A stretch of 64,000 nucleotides of DNA from Methylobacterium crusticola (GTDB lineage Bacteria > Pseudomonadota > Alphaproteobacteria > Rhizobiales > Beijerinckiaceae), in assembly GCF_003574465.1 (NCBI RefSeq), contig NZ_QOWC01000015.1, forward strand, positions 1 through 64,000, read 5' to 3'. Position numbers and translations under genes: made by a program. Of this stretch, positions 7,065 to 16,972 are shown one piece after another. Each line of letters opens with the position of its first letter. Positions within the stretch are counted from its first letter, which is position 1. The notes below the pieces were generated by a model. That model did no database searches, was not told where the DNA came from, and worked only from the letters and a program-made list of their open reading frames with translations.

Positions 7065-8272
7065 TGCCCCGCCTCTCCCGCCTCGCCGGCATCCTGGCCG
7101 CCCTCGCGCTGCCGCCCGGAGCGGCGCTCGCCGCCGAGGTGGCCGTGCCCCTCGCGGCGGCGGGGGCGCCGGCGCCCGCCGTCACCGTCGTGGTCGCGGC
7201 CGAGCGCGAGCTCGTCGAGCGCGCCGTCGTGACCGGCACCCTGGTGCCGCGCGACGAGATCCTGGTCGCGCCCGAGATCGAGGGCTGCCGCATCACGGAG
7301 CTCCTGGTGGAGGAGGGCGACCGGGTCGCCAAGGGCGCCGTGCTGGCGCGCCTCTCGCGCGAGCTGCTCGACACGCAGCTCGCCCAGAACGCCGCCGCCA
7401 TCGCGCGGGCCGAGGGCGCGGTGGCGCAGGCCCAGAGCACCATCATCCAGGCCGAGGCCGCGCAGGTCGAGGCCTCCCTGTCCCTCGAGCGCGCCCGCAC
7501 GCTGATGCGGTCGGGCAACTCCACCGAGGCGGTGCAGGAGCAGCGGGTCTCGGCGGCGCGCTCGGCCGAGGGGCGGCTCGCCGCCTCGCGCAACGGCCTC
7601 GCGATCGCGGAGGCCGACCTCGCCCAGGCCCGGGCCCAGCGCACGGAGCTCGACCTGAAGCTCGCCCGCACCGAGATCCGGGCGCCGCAGGCCGGCATCG
7701 TCAACCGTCGCACCGCCCGCGTCGGGGCCACCGCCACGGCCTCCGGCGAGCCGCTCTTCCGGCTGATCGCCCGCGGGGAGATCGAGCTGGAGGGCGAGGT
7801 GACGGAGACCGGCCTCGCGCGCCTGCGGGCCGGCGCCCCGGCGAGCCTCGACCTCGACACGGCCGAGGGCCCGGTGGCGGTGCCGGGACGCGTCCGGGTG
7901 GTGTACCCCGAGATCGACCGGGCAACGCGCCTCGGCAAGGTGCGCATCCGCCTCGAGGCCGATCCGCGCCTGCGCATCGGGGCCTTCGCCCGCGGCCAGG
8001 TCGAGGTGGCGCGCCGCACCGGCGTCGCGGTGCCGCTCGCCGCCGTGGTCTACGGCCCGGGCGGCGCCACCGTGCTGGTGGTGACGGGCGAGCGCGTCGA
8101 GGCGCGCGCGATCCGGACCGGCCTCTCGGCCGAGGGCTTCATCGAGATCCGCGACGGCGTCCGGGCCGGCGACGCCGTGGTGGCCCGGGCCGGGAGCTTC
8201 CTGCGGGACGGCGACCGGGTGCGGCCGATCTTTCCCGCCATGCAGGCCACCGCCGAGGCCGGGCGTCCCTGA
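7064..8272 (+). CDS. RND efflux periplasmic adaptor (membrane fusion) protein
   Basis: A 402-residue AcrA/HlyD-type adaptor that links an inner-membrane RND pump to an outer-membrane channel. The N-terminus is a secretion signal ending near residue 23 (AALA). A barrel-sandwich half motif VAPEIEGCRITELLVEEGDRV precedes a long Ala/Gln/Glu-rich coiled-coil hairpin (about residues 100-200); the return half TEIRAPQAGIVNRR follows, then the beta-barrel and membrane-proximal domains. One nucleotide overlaps the TetR gene and 36 bp separate it from the RND permease. There is no outer-membrane TolC-type gene nearby, so it would borrow one. Confidence 0.94.
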   Translation: MPRLSRLAGILAALALPPGAALAAEVAVPLAAAGAPAPAVTVVVAAERELVERAVVTGTLVPRDEILVAPEIEGCRITELLVEEGDRVAKGAVLARLSRELLDTQLAQNAAAIARAEGAVAQAQSTIIQAEAAQVEASLSLERARTLMRSGNSTEAVQEQRVSAARSAEGRLAASRNGLAIAEADLAQARAQRTELDLKLARTEIRAPQAGIVNRRTARVGATATASGEPLFRLIARGEIELEGEVTETGLARLRAGAPASLDLDTAEGPVAVPGRVRVVYPEIDRATRLGKVRIRLEADPRLRIGAFARGQVEVARRTGVAVPLAAVVYGPGGATVLVVTGERVEARAIRTGLSAEGFIEIRDGVRAGDAVVARAGSFLRDGDRVRPIFPAMQATAEAGRP

Positions 8273-8308
8273 CGCCCCGCTCCCGGCCTCGAGGACCGAG
8301 CCCCACCG

Positions 8309-11300
8309 ATGCGCCTGAACGTCTCCGCCTGGGCGATCCGCAAGCCGATCCCCTCGATCGTGCTGTTCCTGGTGCTCGGGCTCCTCGGCATCGTGAGCTT
8401 CCGCAGCCTGCCGATCACCCGCTTCCCCAACATCGACGTGCCGATCGTCGCCGTCACGGTGACGCAGGCCGGCGCCGCGCCCTCCGAGCTCCAGACCCAG
8501 GTCACGAAGTGGGTCGAGGACGCGGTGGCGGGCGTGAAGGGCGTCAAGCACATCACCTCCTCGATCACCGAGGGCACCTCCGCCACCACGATCGAGTTCC
8601 GGCTCGAGGTCAACACCGACCGGGCGGTGAACGACGTCAAGGACGCCATCTCCAAGATCCGGACGAACCTGCCCCGGACGATCGACGAGCCGATCATCAA
8701 CCGGGTCGAGATCGCCGGGCTGCCCATCATGGTGTACGGTGCCTCGGCGCCCGCCATGACGCCCGAGGACCTGTCGTGGTTCGTCGACGACGTGGTGGCG
8801 CGCCAGATCCAGGGCCTGCGCGGCGTCGGCGGCGTCGAGCGCCTCGGCGGCGTCGCCCGCGAGGTCCGGGTGACGCTCCGGCCCGACCGCCTGCTCTCCC
8901 TCGGCATCACGGCGGCCGACGTCAACCGGCAGCTGCGCCTCACCAGCGCCGACATGGCCGGCGGCCGGGCCGAAGTCGGCGGCCAGGAGCAGTCGATCCG
9001 CACCCTCGCGGCCTCGGCCAGCCTCGACACCCTCGCGGCGACCTCCATCGTCCTGCCGGGGGGCCGCAAGGTGCGGCTCGACGAGCTCGCGACCCTGACC
9101 GACGGCGCCGAGGAGCCCCGCTCCTTCGCCCGCCTCAACGGCGAGCCCGTCGTCGCCTTCGCGATCTCGCGGGCGAGCGGGGCAAGCGACGCCTCCGTGG
9201 CCGAGGTCGTGGAGCGCAAGATCGCCGAGCTCGGCCGCGCCAATCCCGGCATCCACTTCGACCGCATCGACACCTCGGTCACCAACACGGTGGGCAACTA
9301 CCACTCCGCCATGCACGGCCTGATGGAGGGCGCCGCCCTCGCGGTGCTGGTGGTGTTCCTGTTCCTGCGCGACTGGCGCGCCACGCTGATCGCCGCGGTG
9401 GCGCTGCCGCTCTCCGTGCTGCCGACCTTCTGGGCGATGAGCGCCCTCGGGTTCTCCCTCAACGCGGTCAGCCTGCTCGCCATCACGCTCGTCACCGGCA
9501 TCCTGGTCGACGACGCCATCGTGGAGATCGAGAACATCGTCCGGCACGTCCGGCTCGGCAAGTCGCCCTACCGGGCCGCCATCGAGGGCGCCGACGAGAT
9601 CGGCCTCGCCGTCATCGCCATCACGGCGACGCTGGTGGCGATCTTCGCGCCGGTGAGCTTCATGGGCGGCATCGCCGGCCAGTACTTCAAGCAGTTCGGC
9701 CTCACCATCGCCATGGCGGTGCTGATGTCGCTCCTGGTGGCGCGCCTCATCACCCCGATGATGGCGGCCTACTTCATGCGCGACCACGGCCACCGGCCGG
9801 AGCGCGAGGGGCCGGTGCTGCGGGCCTACAACCGCCTCGTGGTCTGGTCGGTGCGCCACAAGTACGTGACGCTGGTGGCGGGCCTCGCGCTGTTTGCCGG
9901 CTCCATCCTGTCGACGCGCCTCCTGCCCTCGGGCTTCCTGCCCAAGGAGGACGCCGCGCGCACCCTCCTCGTGGTGGAGCTGCCGCCGGGCGCGCGCCTC
10001 GACGACACCATCGCGGTCACCGACCGGGTCACGGCGCGCATCCGCACCCTGCCCGAGGTCTCCTCCGTCTTCGTCGACGGCGGCCGCCAGCTCCCGGGCA
10101 AGAAGGAGGTCCGGCTCGCGACCCTGACCATCAACCTGACGCCGAAGGCCGACCGGGCGCGCCGGCAGGCCGACGTCGAGGCGGCCATCATGGACGTCCT
10201 CAGGGACGAGCCCGACATCCGCTACTGGTCCCTGCGCGAGGGCGGGCAGCGCGACTTCACCCTGATCGTCGCCGGCGCCGACACCGCCCAGGTCACGGAC
10301 GTGGCCGAGCGGATGCAGCGCGAGGTCGCGAGGCTGCCGAACCTCGTCAACGTGATGTCGACGGCGCCCCTCGACCGCACCGAGGTGCGCATCCGCCCCA
10401 AGCCCGGGGTCGCGGCCGACCTCGGCGTCTCCACGGACACCATCGCGGAGACCGTGCGGGTCGGCACCATCGGCGACATCGGCCCCAACCTCGCCAAGTT
10501 CAACGCCGCCGACCGCCAGATCCCGATCCGGGTGCAGTTCCCGGCGACGCTGCGCGGCGACCTGTCGGCGCTCGAGAACCTGAAGGTGCCGGCCAAGGGC
10601 GGGGCCTCGGTGCCGCTCTCGGCGGTGGCCGACATCAGCCTCGGCCGCGGGCCCACCGCCATCGACCGCTACGACCGCGCCGTGCGCGTCGCCCTCGAGG
10701 CCAACATGCAGGGCTCGGACGCCCTCGGCAGCCTGATCGAGCAGGCGATGGGCGTGCCGGCGGCCAGGAACCTGCCGCCCGGCGTCTCCCTGCGCCAGAC
10801 CGGCGACGCCGAGGTCATGGCCGAGGTGTTCGAGGGCTTCGCGCTCGCCATGGGCGCCGGGCTGATGATGGTGCTCGGCGTGCTGATCCTGCTCTTCGGC
10901 TCGTTCCTCCAGCCGCTCACCATCCTGTTCTCGCTGCCGCTCTCCATCGGCGGCGCCATCCTGGGCCTCCTGGTCTGCAACCGGCCGATCTCGATGCCGG
11001 TGGTGATCGGGATCCTGATGCTGATGGGCGTGGTGACCAAGAACGCCATCATGCTGGTGGATTTCGCCGTCGAGGAGATGGCCCGCGGCGTCGACCGCAT
11101 CACCGCCATCACGGAGGCCGGCCGCAAGCGCGCCCGGCCGATCGTCATGACCACCATCGCGATGGCGGCCGGCATGGTGCCGAGCGCCATGGCCCTCGGG
11201 ATCGGCGGCGAGTTCCGCTCCCCGATGGCGATCGCGGTGATCTCGGGGCTGATCGTCTCGACGCTCCTGTCGCTGCTCTTCGTGCCGGCGATCTTCATCC

Positions 11301-11431
11301 TGATGGACGATCTCTCGCGCCTGTTCGGGCGCCTGCTCGGCCGCTTCCTCGGCGCCGTGGACGAGCCCGACCTGCCCGCGCCGACGCCGGCGCGTCCCGT
11401 GCTGGTGCCGCCGCGCGTGGCCGCGGAGTAG
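8309..11431 (+). CDS. RND-family multidrug efflux permease
   Basis: A 1040-residue inner-membrane proton-driven pump of the HAE1/AcrB type. Full length for the family, with twelve predicted membrane helices and two large periplasmic loops. The proton-relay residues are visible: Asp401-Asp402 in GILVDDAIVEIENI and Lys911 in MGVVTKNAIMLVDF, matching AcrB Asp407, Asp408 and Lys940. The start at 8309 has GAGGACC upstream and gives the usual NVSAWAIRKPIPS opening. Last gene of the TetR-MFP-RND operon; substrates are unknown but drugs, solvents or plant phenolics are usual for such pumps. Confidence 0.96.
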   Translation: MRLNVSAWAIRKPIPSIVLFLVLGLLGIVSFRSLPITRFPNIDVPIVAVTVTQAGAAPSELQTQVTKWVEDAVAGVKGVKHITSSITEGTSATTIEFRLEVNTDRAVNDVKDAISKIRTNLPRTIDEPIINRVEIAGLPIMVYGASAPAMTPEDLSWFVDDVVARQIQGLRGVGGVERLGGVAREVRVTLRPDRLLSLGITAADVNRQLRLTSADMAGGRAEVGGQEQSIRTLAASASLDTLAATSIVLPGGRKVRLDELATLTDGAEEPRSFARLNGEPVVAFAISRASGASDASVAEVVERKIAELGRANPGIHFDRIDTSVTNTVGNYHSAMHGLMEGAALAVLVVFLFLRDWRATLIAAVALPLSVLPTFWAMSALGFSLNAVSLLAITLVTGILVDDAIVEIENIVRHVRLGKSPYRAAIEGADEIGLAVIAITATLVAIFAPVSFMGGIAGQYFKQFGLTIAMAVLMSLLVARLITPMMAAYFMRDHGHRPEREGPVLRAYNRLVVWSVRHKYVTLVAGLALFAGSILSTRLLPSGFLPKEDAARTLLVVELPPGARLDDTIAVTDRVTARIRTLPEVSSVFVDGGRQLPGKKEVRLATLTINLTPKADRARRQADVEAAIMDVLRDEPDIRYWSLREGGQRDFTLIVAGADTAQVTDVAERMQREVARLPNLVNVMSTAPLDRTEVRIRPKPGVAADLGVSTDTIAETVRVGTIGDIGPNLAKFNAADRQIPIRVQFPATLRGDLSALENLKVPAKGGASVPLSAVADISLGRGPTAIDRYDRAVRVALEANMQGSDALGSLIEQAMGVPAARNLPPGVSLRQTGDAEVMAEVFEGFALAMGAGLMMVLGVLILLFGSFLQPLTILFSLPLSIGGAILGLLVCNRPISMPVVIGILMLMGVVTKNAIMLVDFAVEEMARGVDRITAITEAGRKRARPIVMTTIAMAAGMVPSAMALGIGGEFRSPMAIAVISGLIVSTLLSLLFVPAIFILMDDLSRLFGRLLGRFLGAVDEPDLPAPTPARPVLVPPRVAAE

Positions 11432-11442
11432 GGGGCACCCAC

Positions 11443-11462
11443 CGGGCGGGCCTTACCGCCCG
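11443..11462 (+). terminator. Possible terminator hairpin after RND gene
   Basis: CGGGCGG (11443-11449) and CCGCCCG (11456-11462) form a perfect 7-bp stem with a 6-nt loop 11 bp after the RND stop codon. There is no T-tract, so termination efficiency is uncertain. Confidence 0.35.
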
Positions 11463-11730
11463 CGGCGGGCTCACGCCCCTCATGGATACCGCACGCCCGT
11501 CGCGGGCCGTCTGCGCGGAGCCTCTCCTCGCGGGGCAGCGCCCGCCGCTCGCCCGGCCCGGCGCGACCGGACCGGGAGTCCGGGCCGCCGTAACGCCAAG
11601 ATTCGCGCGTCGCGGCCTGCGTCATTAATGGGAACCTTACGATGTTCCGGCAAATTGAGGAAAGCCTTGGAAACACCGAAGGTCACCACTCGCTTGATGA
11701 GGGTGTGGATCGGGTCGCGGGAGCACAACC

Positions 11731-11943
11731 GTGGCGAACGCGAAGGACGAACGAGCAGTGCCCCTGATCCAAACCCGCTGGGTCGACGTCAGCAAGCCGA
11801 ACCTGATCCCCCGTCATCTCGGCTCCCACCTGCGCGCGATGTACGACCGGATGCCGGTGCAGCCGGCCGACGACCGCATCGCCGATCTCGTGCGCCAGCT
11901 GGACGCCGCCCTCGGGGGCGACGAGCCGCCCGAGGGCGCCTGA
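11731..11943 (+). CDS. nepR: NepR-family anti-sigma factor
   Basis: A 70-residue protein whose central segment HLGSHLRAMYDRMPVQP-x-DDRI-x-DLVRQLD fits the NepR domain: a pair of helices that hold the EcfG sigma factor inactive until phosphorylated PhyR displaces them. It starts at a GTG; a second GTG at 11758 would give a 61-residue form. It faces a large HWE-type histidine kinase gene only 73 bp away, a class of kinase known to feed the PhyR-NepR-EcfG general stress switch. No phyR or ecfG gene lies in this window, so this is either the main NepR separated from its partners or a paralogue. Identification rests on motif pattern only. Confidence 0.78.
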   Translation: MANAKDERAVPLIQTRWVDVSKPNLIPRHLGSHLRAMYDRMPVQPADDRIADLVRQLDAALGGDEPPEGA

Positions 11944-12016
11944 GCGGCGCGGGCTGACGCGGGCGGCGGCGGCGCTTACCGTCTCCCCGGCAATCCTCGC
12001 ACGGGGCCGGCAGCCC

Positions 12017-14770
12017 TCAGCGTCCCCGCGAGGGGGCGTCCTCGGCCTGGAGGCCGCTCAGCGGCGCCGTGATCGTGCACACGACGCCCGTCGCCCGGTA
12101 CTCGAGCGTCGCCGCGCCGTCGAAGTTGCTGGCGAGGCCGCGGCAGATCAGGCGCGTGCCGAAGCCCGTGCGGGTCGGGGCCGCCACCAGGGGACCTCCC
12201 GCCTCCGACCAGCACAGGTGCAGCCGGGTCTCGCCGTCGCCGGGGCGCAGCGACCAGACAACGGAGACCTGCCCGGTCGGCAGCGAGAGGGCGCCGTACT
12301 TGGCGGCGTTCGTCGCGAGCTCGTGCAGCATGAGCGACAGCGACAGGGCGCATTTCGGCCCGACCGCGAGGTCGGGCCCCTCGAGGAGGAAGCGCTCGGG
12401 CCGGTCCCGGTGCAACTCGACGGCGCTCGCGACGAGCGCCGTGAGGCCGGTGCTGCCGATCGCGCCGCCGAGGAGGAGGTCGTGCGAGCGCCCGAGGGCG
12501 ACGAGGCGGGCGGCGAGCACGTTCCGCGCCGTCTCCACGTCGGTCGCCCCCCGCATGGTCTGGTTGGCGATGGATTGCACCATCGCCAGCGTGTTCCTCA
12601 TCCGGTGGCTCAATTCGAGGTTCAGGACGCGCTGCTGCTCCTCGGCCTCGAGCCGCGCCACGGCGGCCCGGGCGCGGTCGGCCACGTTGCGCAGGAAGGC
12701 GACCTCCTCGGGCGCCCAGGCGTGCGGCACGCTCTTGAGCGCGAAGAACAGCGTGACGAAGCGGCCGCGCTCCAGGATCGGCATGTTGACGAGGGACACC
12801 ACGTCGATGGCGGCCATGCGCGCCCGCTCGCCCTCCGTGCGCGGGTCCTGCCTGACGTCCTCGATGAGGACGGTCGTCCCGGCCTTGAGGTCGTCGACGT
12901 AGGAGCCGTACTCGCGCAGGTGGTGGAGCCCGGTCAGGCTCGTCAGGCCGGGCGCCGTCCATCCCTGCGCGACCGTGACGGTCTCGCGCTCGGGATCCAC
13001 CGCGGCGTAGCCGGCGTGGGAGAGGTCGAGGGTGCGCCCGAGGATCTCCCCGACGATCGGCCCGATCGCGGCCGCGTCGCTCACGTCGCGCAGGCGGTCG
13101 CCCAGGGCGATCATCGCGGCGCGGCGGGTCTCGGTCCGCTTGCGGTCCGTGATGTCCAGGAACAGGCAGGTGAAGCGCTGCCCGGCATCCTTGCGCGCCC
13201 GCACCTCGAACCAGCGGTGCAGTTCCGGCACCTGGACCTCGAACAGCCGCGGCTCGCCCGTGTCGACGATGCGGGCGTAGGTGTCGATCAGCCAGAGCGG
13301 GATGTCGGGGACCAGGCTGCGCATCGTCCGGCCGATGCTGTCGACCGGCAGGCCCGACTGGGCCGCGAAGGCGGGATTGATCTCGAGGAAGCGGTAATCC
13401 ACCGGCCGGCCCCCGGCGTCCCGCACGATCTCGCCGAGGAAGAAGCCCTCCTGCATGCCGGTGAACAGGTCGCGCCAGCGCTGCCCGCTGGCCACGACGT
13501 CCTGCTCGGCGGCCTTCTGCACCGTGATGTCGCGCGAGACGGACAGGAGCCTCTCCGGGCGTCCCTCGGCGTCGCGGATCGGCGTGACCTGCACGTCCCA
13601 CCAGCGCAGGTGGCCCGCCATGGTGCGGGCCGTGCCCTGGAAGCGCCCGACGCCGCCCGCCTTCGCGGCCGCCACCGCCGCCCTGGCGTCGCGGTTGCCC
13701 TGCGCCTCCCAGAAGTCCGGCCAGGGGCAGCCCCGGATCGCGCTGAAGTCGCTGACCTCCATCACGCGCAGGCCGCCCTCGCTCATGAAGGTCAGGTTGG
13801 CGTCGAGGTCGAGCACTTTGATGCAGTCGTTGCTGCTGGCGAGCACGCCGCGCATGAACGCGGCATCGGCGCGCTGGCGCTCGGCCGCGAGGCGCTCCGC
13901 GGTGCGGTCGCGCAGGATCTTGATGAAGCCCTCGGGCGTGCCGTGCGCGTCGCGCAGCGGCATCATCTCGCCGCTCGCCCAGAAGGTGCTGCCGTCCCGG
14001 CGCTTGTGCCAGCGCTCGTCGCTGCCGCGCCCGTGCAGCAGGGCGGCGCCCATCTCCCGCTCGGCGACCCCGTCGGCCTCGTCCCGGCTGGTGAAGAACA
14101 CGTTCGCGTGGCGGCCGATCATCTCGGCCTCGGTCCAGCCCAGGATGCGCTCGGCGCCCGCGCTCCAGCTCGTGACGTGGCCGGTGAGGTCCATCGCGAT
14201 GATGCCGTAATCGACCGCGCTCTCCAGGATGGCGGCGTTGCGCCGGTCGCTCTCCCGGCGCTCCTTGAGGGCGCGGCGCAGCTCGAGCTGGGTCATGACC
14301 TGGCGCGCCAGGGTCCGCAGGGTGAGGGCCTGGACGGGCGTCAGCGCGTTGGGCTTGGTGTCGAGCACGCACAGCGTGCCGAGCGCCGTGCCGTCCGGGG
14401 TCTCCAGGGGCATGCCGGCGTAGAAGCGGATGTGCCGCTCGCCGGTGACGAGCGGGTTCCCGGCCGTGCGCGCGTCCTTGGTCGTGTCGGGGATGATGAA
14501 CAGGTCGCGCTGCTCGACGGCGTGGGCGCAGATCGAGGAGGAGAGCGGCGTCTCGTTGCGGCCGAGCCCGGTCTCCGCCTTGAACCATTGCCGGTGGCCG
14601 TCGAGGAGGGAGATCAAGGCGACGGGCATGCCGCAGGCCGCGGAGGCGAGCGCCACGATGTCGTCGAAATCGGCCTCCCGGGGCGTGTCGAGGATGGCGT
14701 AGCGCGCCAGGGATTCCCGGCGGCGCCGGTCCTTCTCCTGGCCCGGGAACGTGAGGACCTTGCGTGTCAT
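12017..14770 (-). CDS. GAF/PAS sensor histidine kinase, HWE family
   Basis: A 917-residue soluble sensor kinase with no membrane segment. Order: GAF (about 20-165), three PAS units (about 180-290, 305-420, 430-550), a second GAF (about 560-710), then an HWE/HisKA_2 core. His722 lies in ELSHRMRNTLAMVQSIANQ; the N-box reads HELATNAAKYG near 815, and the defining W-x-E is WSE near 853. There is no receiver domain, so phosphate must go to a separate regulator such as a PhyR- or CheY-like protein. The ATG at 14770 is used because the longer frame upstream is Arg-rich and non-conserved. Convergent with a NepR gene, suggesting input to the general stress response. The N-terminal GAF resembles those of light or redox sensors but the cofactor is unknown. 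Confidence 0.9.
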   Translation of the reverse strand: MTRKVLTFPGQEKDRRRRESLARYAILDTPREADFDDIVALASAACGMPVALISLLDGHRQWFKAETGLGRNETPLSSSICAHAVEQRDLFIIPDTTKDARTAGNPLVTGERHIRFYAGMPLETPDGTALGTLCVLDTKPNALTPVQALTLRTLARQVMTQLELRRALKERRESDRRNAAILESAVDYGIIAMDLTGHVTSWSAGAERILGWTEAEMIGRHANVFFTSRDEADGVAEREMGAALLHGRGSDERWHKRRDGSTFWASGEMMPLRDAHGTPEGFIKILRDRTAERLAAERQRADAAFMRGVLASSNDCIKVLDLDANLTFMSEGGLRVMEVSDFSAIRGCPWPDFWEAQGNRDARAAVAAAKAGGVGRFQGTARTMAGHLRWWDVQVTPIRDAEGRPERLLSVSRDITVQKAAEQDVVASGQRWRDLFTGMQEGFFLGEIVRDAGGRPVDYRFLEINPAFAAQSGLPVDSIGRTMRSLVPDIPLWLIDTYARIVDTGEPRLFEVQVPELHRWFEVRARKDAGQRFTCLFLDITDRKRTETRRAAMIALGDRLRDVSDAAAIGPIVGEILGRTLDLSHAGYAAVDPERETVTVAQGWTAPGLTSLTGLHHLREYGSYVDDLKAGTTVLIEDVRQDPRTEGERARMAAIDVVSLVNMPILERGRFVTLFFALKSVPHAWAPEEVAFLRNVADRARAAVARLEAEEQQRVLNLELSHRMRNTLAMVQSIANQTMRGATDVETARNVLAARLVALGRSHDLLLGGAIGSTGLTALVASAVELHRDRPERFLLEGPDLAVGPKCALSLSLMLHELATNAAKYGALSLPTGQVSVVWSLRPGDGETRLHLCWSEAGGPLVAAPTRTGFGTRLICRGLASNFDGAATLEYRATGVVCTITAPLSGLQAEDAPSRGR

Positions 14771-14859
14771 GGAAAGCCGCCCTCGCCGGGTTCGCGCACC
14801 GGGCCGGCGAGCAGGGGTGTCATGCGCCGAAAGACGCGATGCTGCAACCGCGGGCGCGC

Positions 14860-15540
14860 TCACCCGCGCCTGAGCAGGAACACGCCCTGCGCGCCGGCGA
14901 GGTTCCACACCCACCAGGGCAGGGCGAAGCGCATCGGGTTGCCCGCGGCGTCGAGGGCCGAGGCGCGCTCGATGCGGGCGCCGACCAGCCGGCACAGGCC
15001 GACGAAGTCCCGGATGGTGCAGTGGTGGATGTTGGGCGTCTCGTACCAGGCGTCCGGCAGGATGTCGGTCACCGGCATCCGGCCGCGCAGCAGCAGCTCG
15101 GTGCGCACGCGCCAGTGGCCGAAGTTCGGGAACGACACGATGGCGTGCCGGCCGATGCGCAGGAGCTGCTCGAGCACCACCTTCGGCTCGCGCGTCGCCT
15201 GGATGGTCTGCGACAGGATCACGTAGTCGAAGGCGTGGTCCGGGTAGGCGGCGAGGTCCGTGTCGGCGTCGCCCTGGATCACCGCGAGCCCCCGGGTGAG
15301 GCAGGCGTTGACGCCGCCCCGCGAGAGCTCGATGCCGCGCCCGTCCACGCCGCGCCGGTCGCGCAGGAGCGCGAGCAGCGAGCCGTCGCCGCAGCCGATG
15401 TCGAGGACCCGGGCGCCGGGCTCGACGAGCCCCAGCACCACGAGGTGGTCGACCCGGGCCTGGCCGAGGCCCGGCTCGTGCGGCAGGCCCGCCGGGGCGA
15501 GGTCCCCGTCGCCGTCCGCCTCGGCGGCGGGGGCGCTCAC
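14860..15540 (-). CDS. metW: Methionine biosynthesis protein MetW (SAM-dependent methyltransferase fold)
   Basis: A 226-residue class I methyltransferase-fold protein. The SAM loop is [15 protein letters not shown], followed by an acidic GIELS strand end and the MetW hallmark [25 protein letters not shown]; the C-terminal half has [10 protein letters not shown] and [17 protein letters not shown]. The GTG start at 15540 overlaps the end of metX by four bases (GTGA), indicating translational coupling. MetW works with MetX in homoserine acylation in proteobacteria that use this pair; its exact reaction in the cell is less certain than its family. Confidence 0.93.
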   Translation of the reverse strand: MSAPAAEADGDGDLAPAGLPHEPGLGQARVDHLVVLGLVEPGARVLDIGCGDGSLLALLRDRRGVDGRGIELSRGGVNACLTRGLAVIQGDADTDLAAYPDHAFDYVILSQTIQATREPKVVLEQLLRIGRHAIVSFPNFGHWRVRTELLLRGRMPVTDILPDAWYETPNIHHCTIRDFVGLCRLVGARIERASALDAAGNPMRFALPWWVWNLAGAQGVFLLRRG

Positions 15541-16709
15541 AGGCCCCGCTCCCGGGCGGCGGCCTCGATGAAGCCCTTGGCGGCCGCGAACATCGTCGGC
15601 TCGTGGAGCAGGAAGGCGTCGTGGCCCTTGTCGCTCTCCACCTCCACGAAGGCGACGGGCGCCGCCGCGGCGTTCAGCGCGTGCACGATCGCCCGGGAAT
15701 CCGCGGTCGGGAACAGCCAGTCGGAGGTGAACGACATGAGGCAGAACCGGGTCTTGGTGCCCCGGAAGGCGTTGGCCAGCACCCCGCCGTGGTCGGCCGC
15801 GAGGTCGAAATAGTCCATCGCCCGGGTGAGGTAGAGGTAGGCGTTGGCGTCGAAGCGCTCCACGAAGGTGATGCCCTGGTGGCGCAGGTAGCTCTCGATC
15901 TGGAAGTCGGCGTCGAACGAGAAGGTCGGCGCGTCGCGGTCCTGGAGCCGGCGGCCGAACTTGCGGTGGAGGGCCGGCTCCGACAGGTAGGTGATGTGGG
16001 CGCCCATCCGGGCGACCCCGAGCCCCTTGGCGGGCCGCGTGCCGACGTCGAGGTAGCGCCCGCCGTGCCAGTTCGGATCGGCCAGGATCGCCTGCCGGCC
16101 GACCTCGTGGAAGGCGATGTTCTGGGCCGAGTGGCGCGCCCCGGTGGCGATGGGCATCGCGGAAAAGACCCGCTCGGGGTAGCTCGCCGCCCATTGCAGC
16201 ACCTGCATCCCGCCCATGGAGCCGCCGATGCACAGGAAGAGGTCCCGGATGCCGAGGCGGTCGAGCAGCATCGCCTGCCCCCGCACCATGTCGCGGATGG
16301 TGACGAGGGGGAAGTCGAGGCCGTAGGGCCGGCCGGTCTCCGGGTTGATCGAGGCCGGGCCGGTGGTGCCCATGCAGGAGCCCACCACGTTGGCGCAGAT
16401 CACGAAGTAGCGCTCGGTGTCGATGGGCTTGCCCGGGCCCACGAGGCTCTCCCACCAGCCCGGCTTGCCGGTGACCGGATGGGTGCTGGCGACGTGCTGG
16501 TCGCCCGTGAGCGCGTGGCAGACGAGCACGGCGTTGCGCCGGTCCGGGCTGAGCCGCCCCACGGTCTGGTAGGCGATCTGCCAGGGCGCCAGCGCCACGC
16601 CGGCATCCATCGCCAGGGGCTCGTCGGCGCCGAAGCGGGCGACGGGGCTCGTCGGCTCCACCGCCTGCGCGGCGGTCTCGACCCCGGCTCTGAGGAGAGG
16701 TGTGGCCAT
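15537..16709 (-). CDS. metX: Homoserine O-acyltransferase MetX
   Basis: A 390-residue alpha/beta hydrolase-fold enzyme that transfers an acetyl (or succinyl) group to homoserine, the first committed step of methionine synthesis. The nucleophile elbow is [13 protein letters not shown], and the acid and base of the triad sit in TSDWLFP and [10 protein letters not shown] near the C-terminus; the early [11 protein letters not shown] motif is standard. Start at 16709 is chosen since the longer frame upstream is Arg/Pro-rich. The acyl donor cannot be told from sequence by eye, as MetX enzymes are known with either specificity. It leads the metX-metW operon and is divergent from chorismate mutase across a 263-bp gap. 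Confidence 0.95.
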   Translation of the reverse strand: MATPLLRAGVETAAQAVEPTSPVARFGADEPLAMDAGVALAPWQIAYQTVGRLSPDRRNAVLVCHALTGDQHVASTHPVTGKPGWWESLVGPGKPIDTERYFVICANVVGSCMGTTGPASINPETGRPYGLDFPLVTIRDMVRGQAMLLDRLGIRDLFLCIGGSMGGMQVLQWAASYPERVFSAMPIATGARHSAQNIAFHEVGRQAILADPNWHGGRYLDVGTRPAKGLGVARMGAHITYLSEPALHRKFGRRLQDRDAPTFSFDADFQIESYLRHQGITFVERFDANAYLYLTRAMDYFDLAADHGGVLANAFRGTKTRFCLMSFTSDWLFPTADSRAIVHALNAAAAPVAFVEVESDKGHDAFLLHEPTMFAAAKGFIEAAARERGL

Positions 16710-16972
16710 GCTGCTCGTGGGGGCTCGGGCGGGCCGCCTGCTTCCGCTGCGCGGCGGTCCGGGATGACGCGGGATGTCCGGCCAGCGGCTCGTTCTCCAA
16801 ACCGGACCGACCGATAAAGCGGCCAAAAATTCCGCTTCTCCGGACGACAGAGGTAGGCCGTCGCCGCTGGCGCGTCAATCGAGGGAAGCCGAATCTCCCG
16901 CACGGCTGGCCGCGGGCGCGCCCCGGTCGTAAGAGTGCGAACCGTCCTCGCCCGACCCGAAGCTCGCCGCGC

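Noticed and set aside
6584..9859. 1091-codon minus-strand frame opposite the efflux operon
   Set aside because: Same shadow effect; repetitive Arg/Gly/Asp/His composition and no family features.
11631..11660. GGAAC motif upstream of nepR as an EcfG-type promoter
   Set aside because: GGAAC is at 11631 but no GTT-type -10 element falls at the needed 16-17 bp spacing; a GTTCC at the wrong distance only makes a short dyad.
16710..16972. SAM-II-type riboswitch upstream of metX
   Set aside because: The leader was read on the minus strand for the conserved SAM-II core (GATTTG and GCTAAA-like blocks) and these were not found; the region is simply GC-rich with a short AT stretch near 16820.
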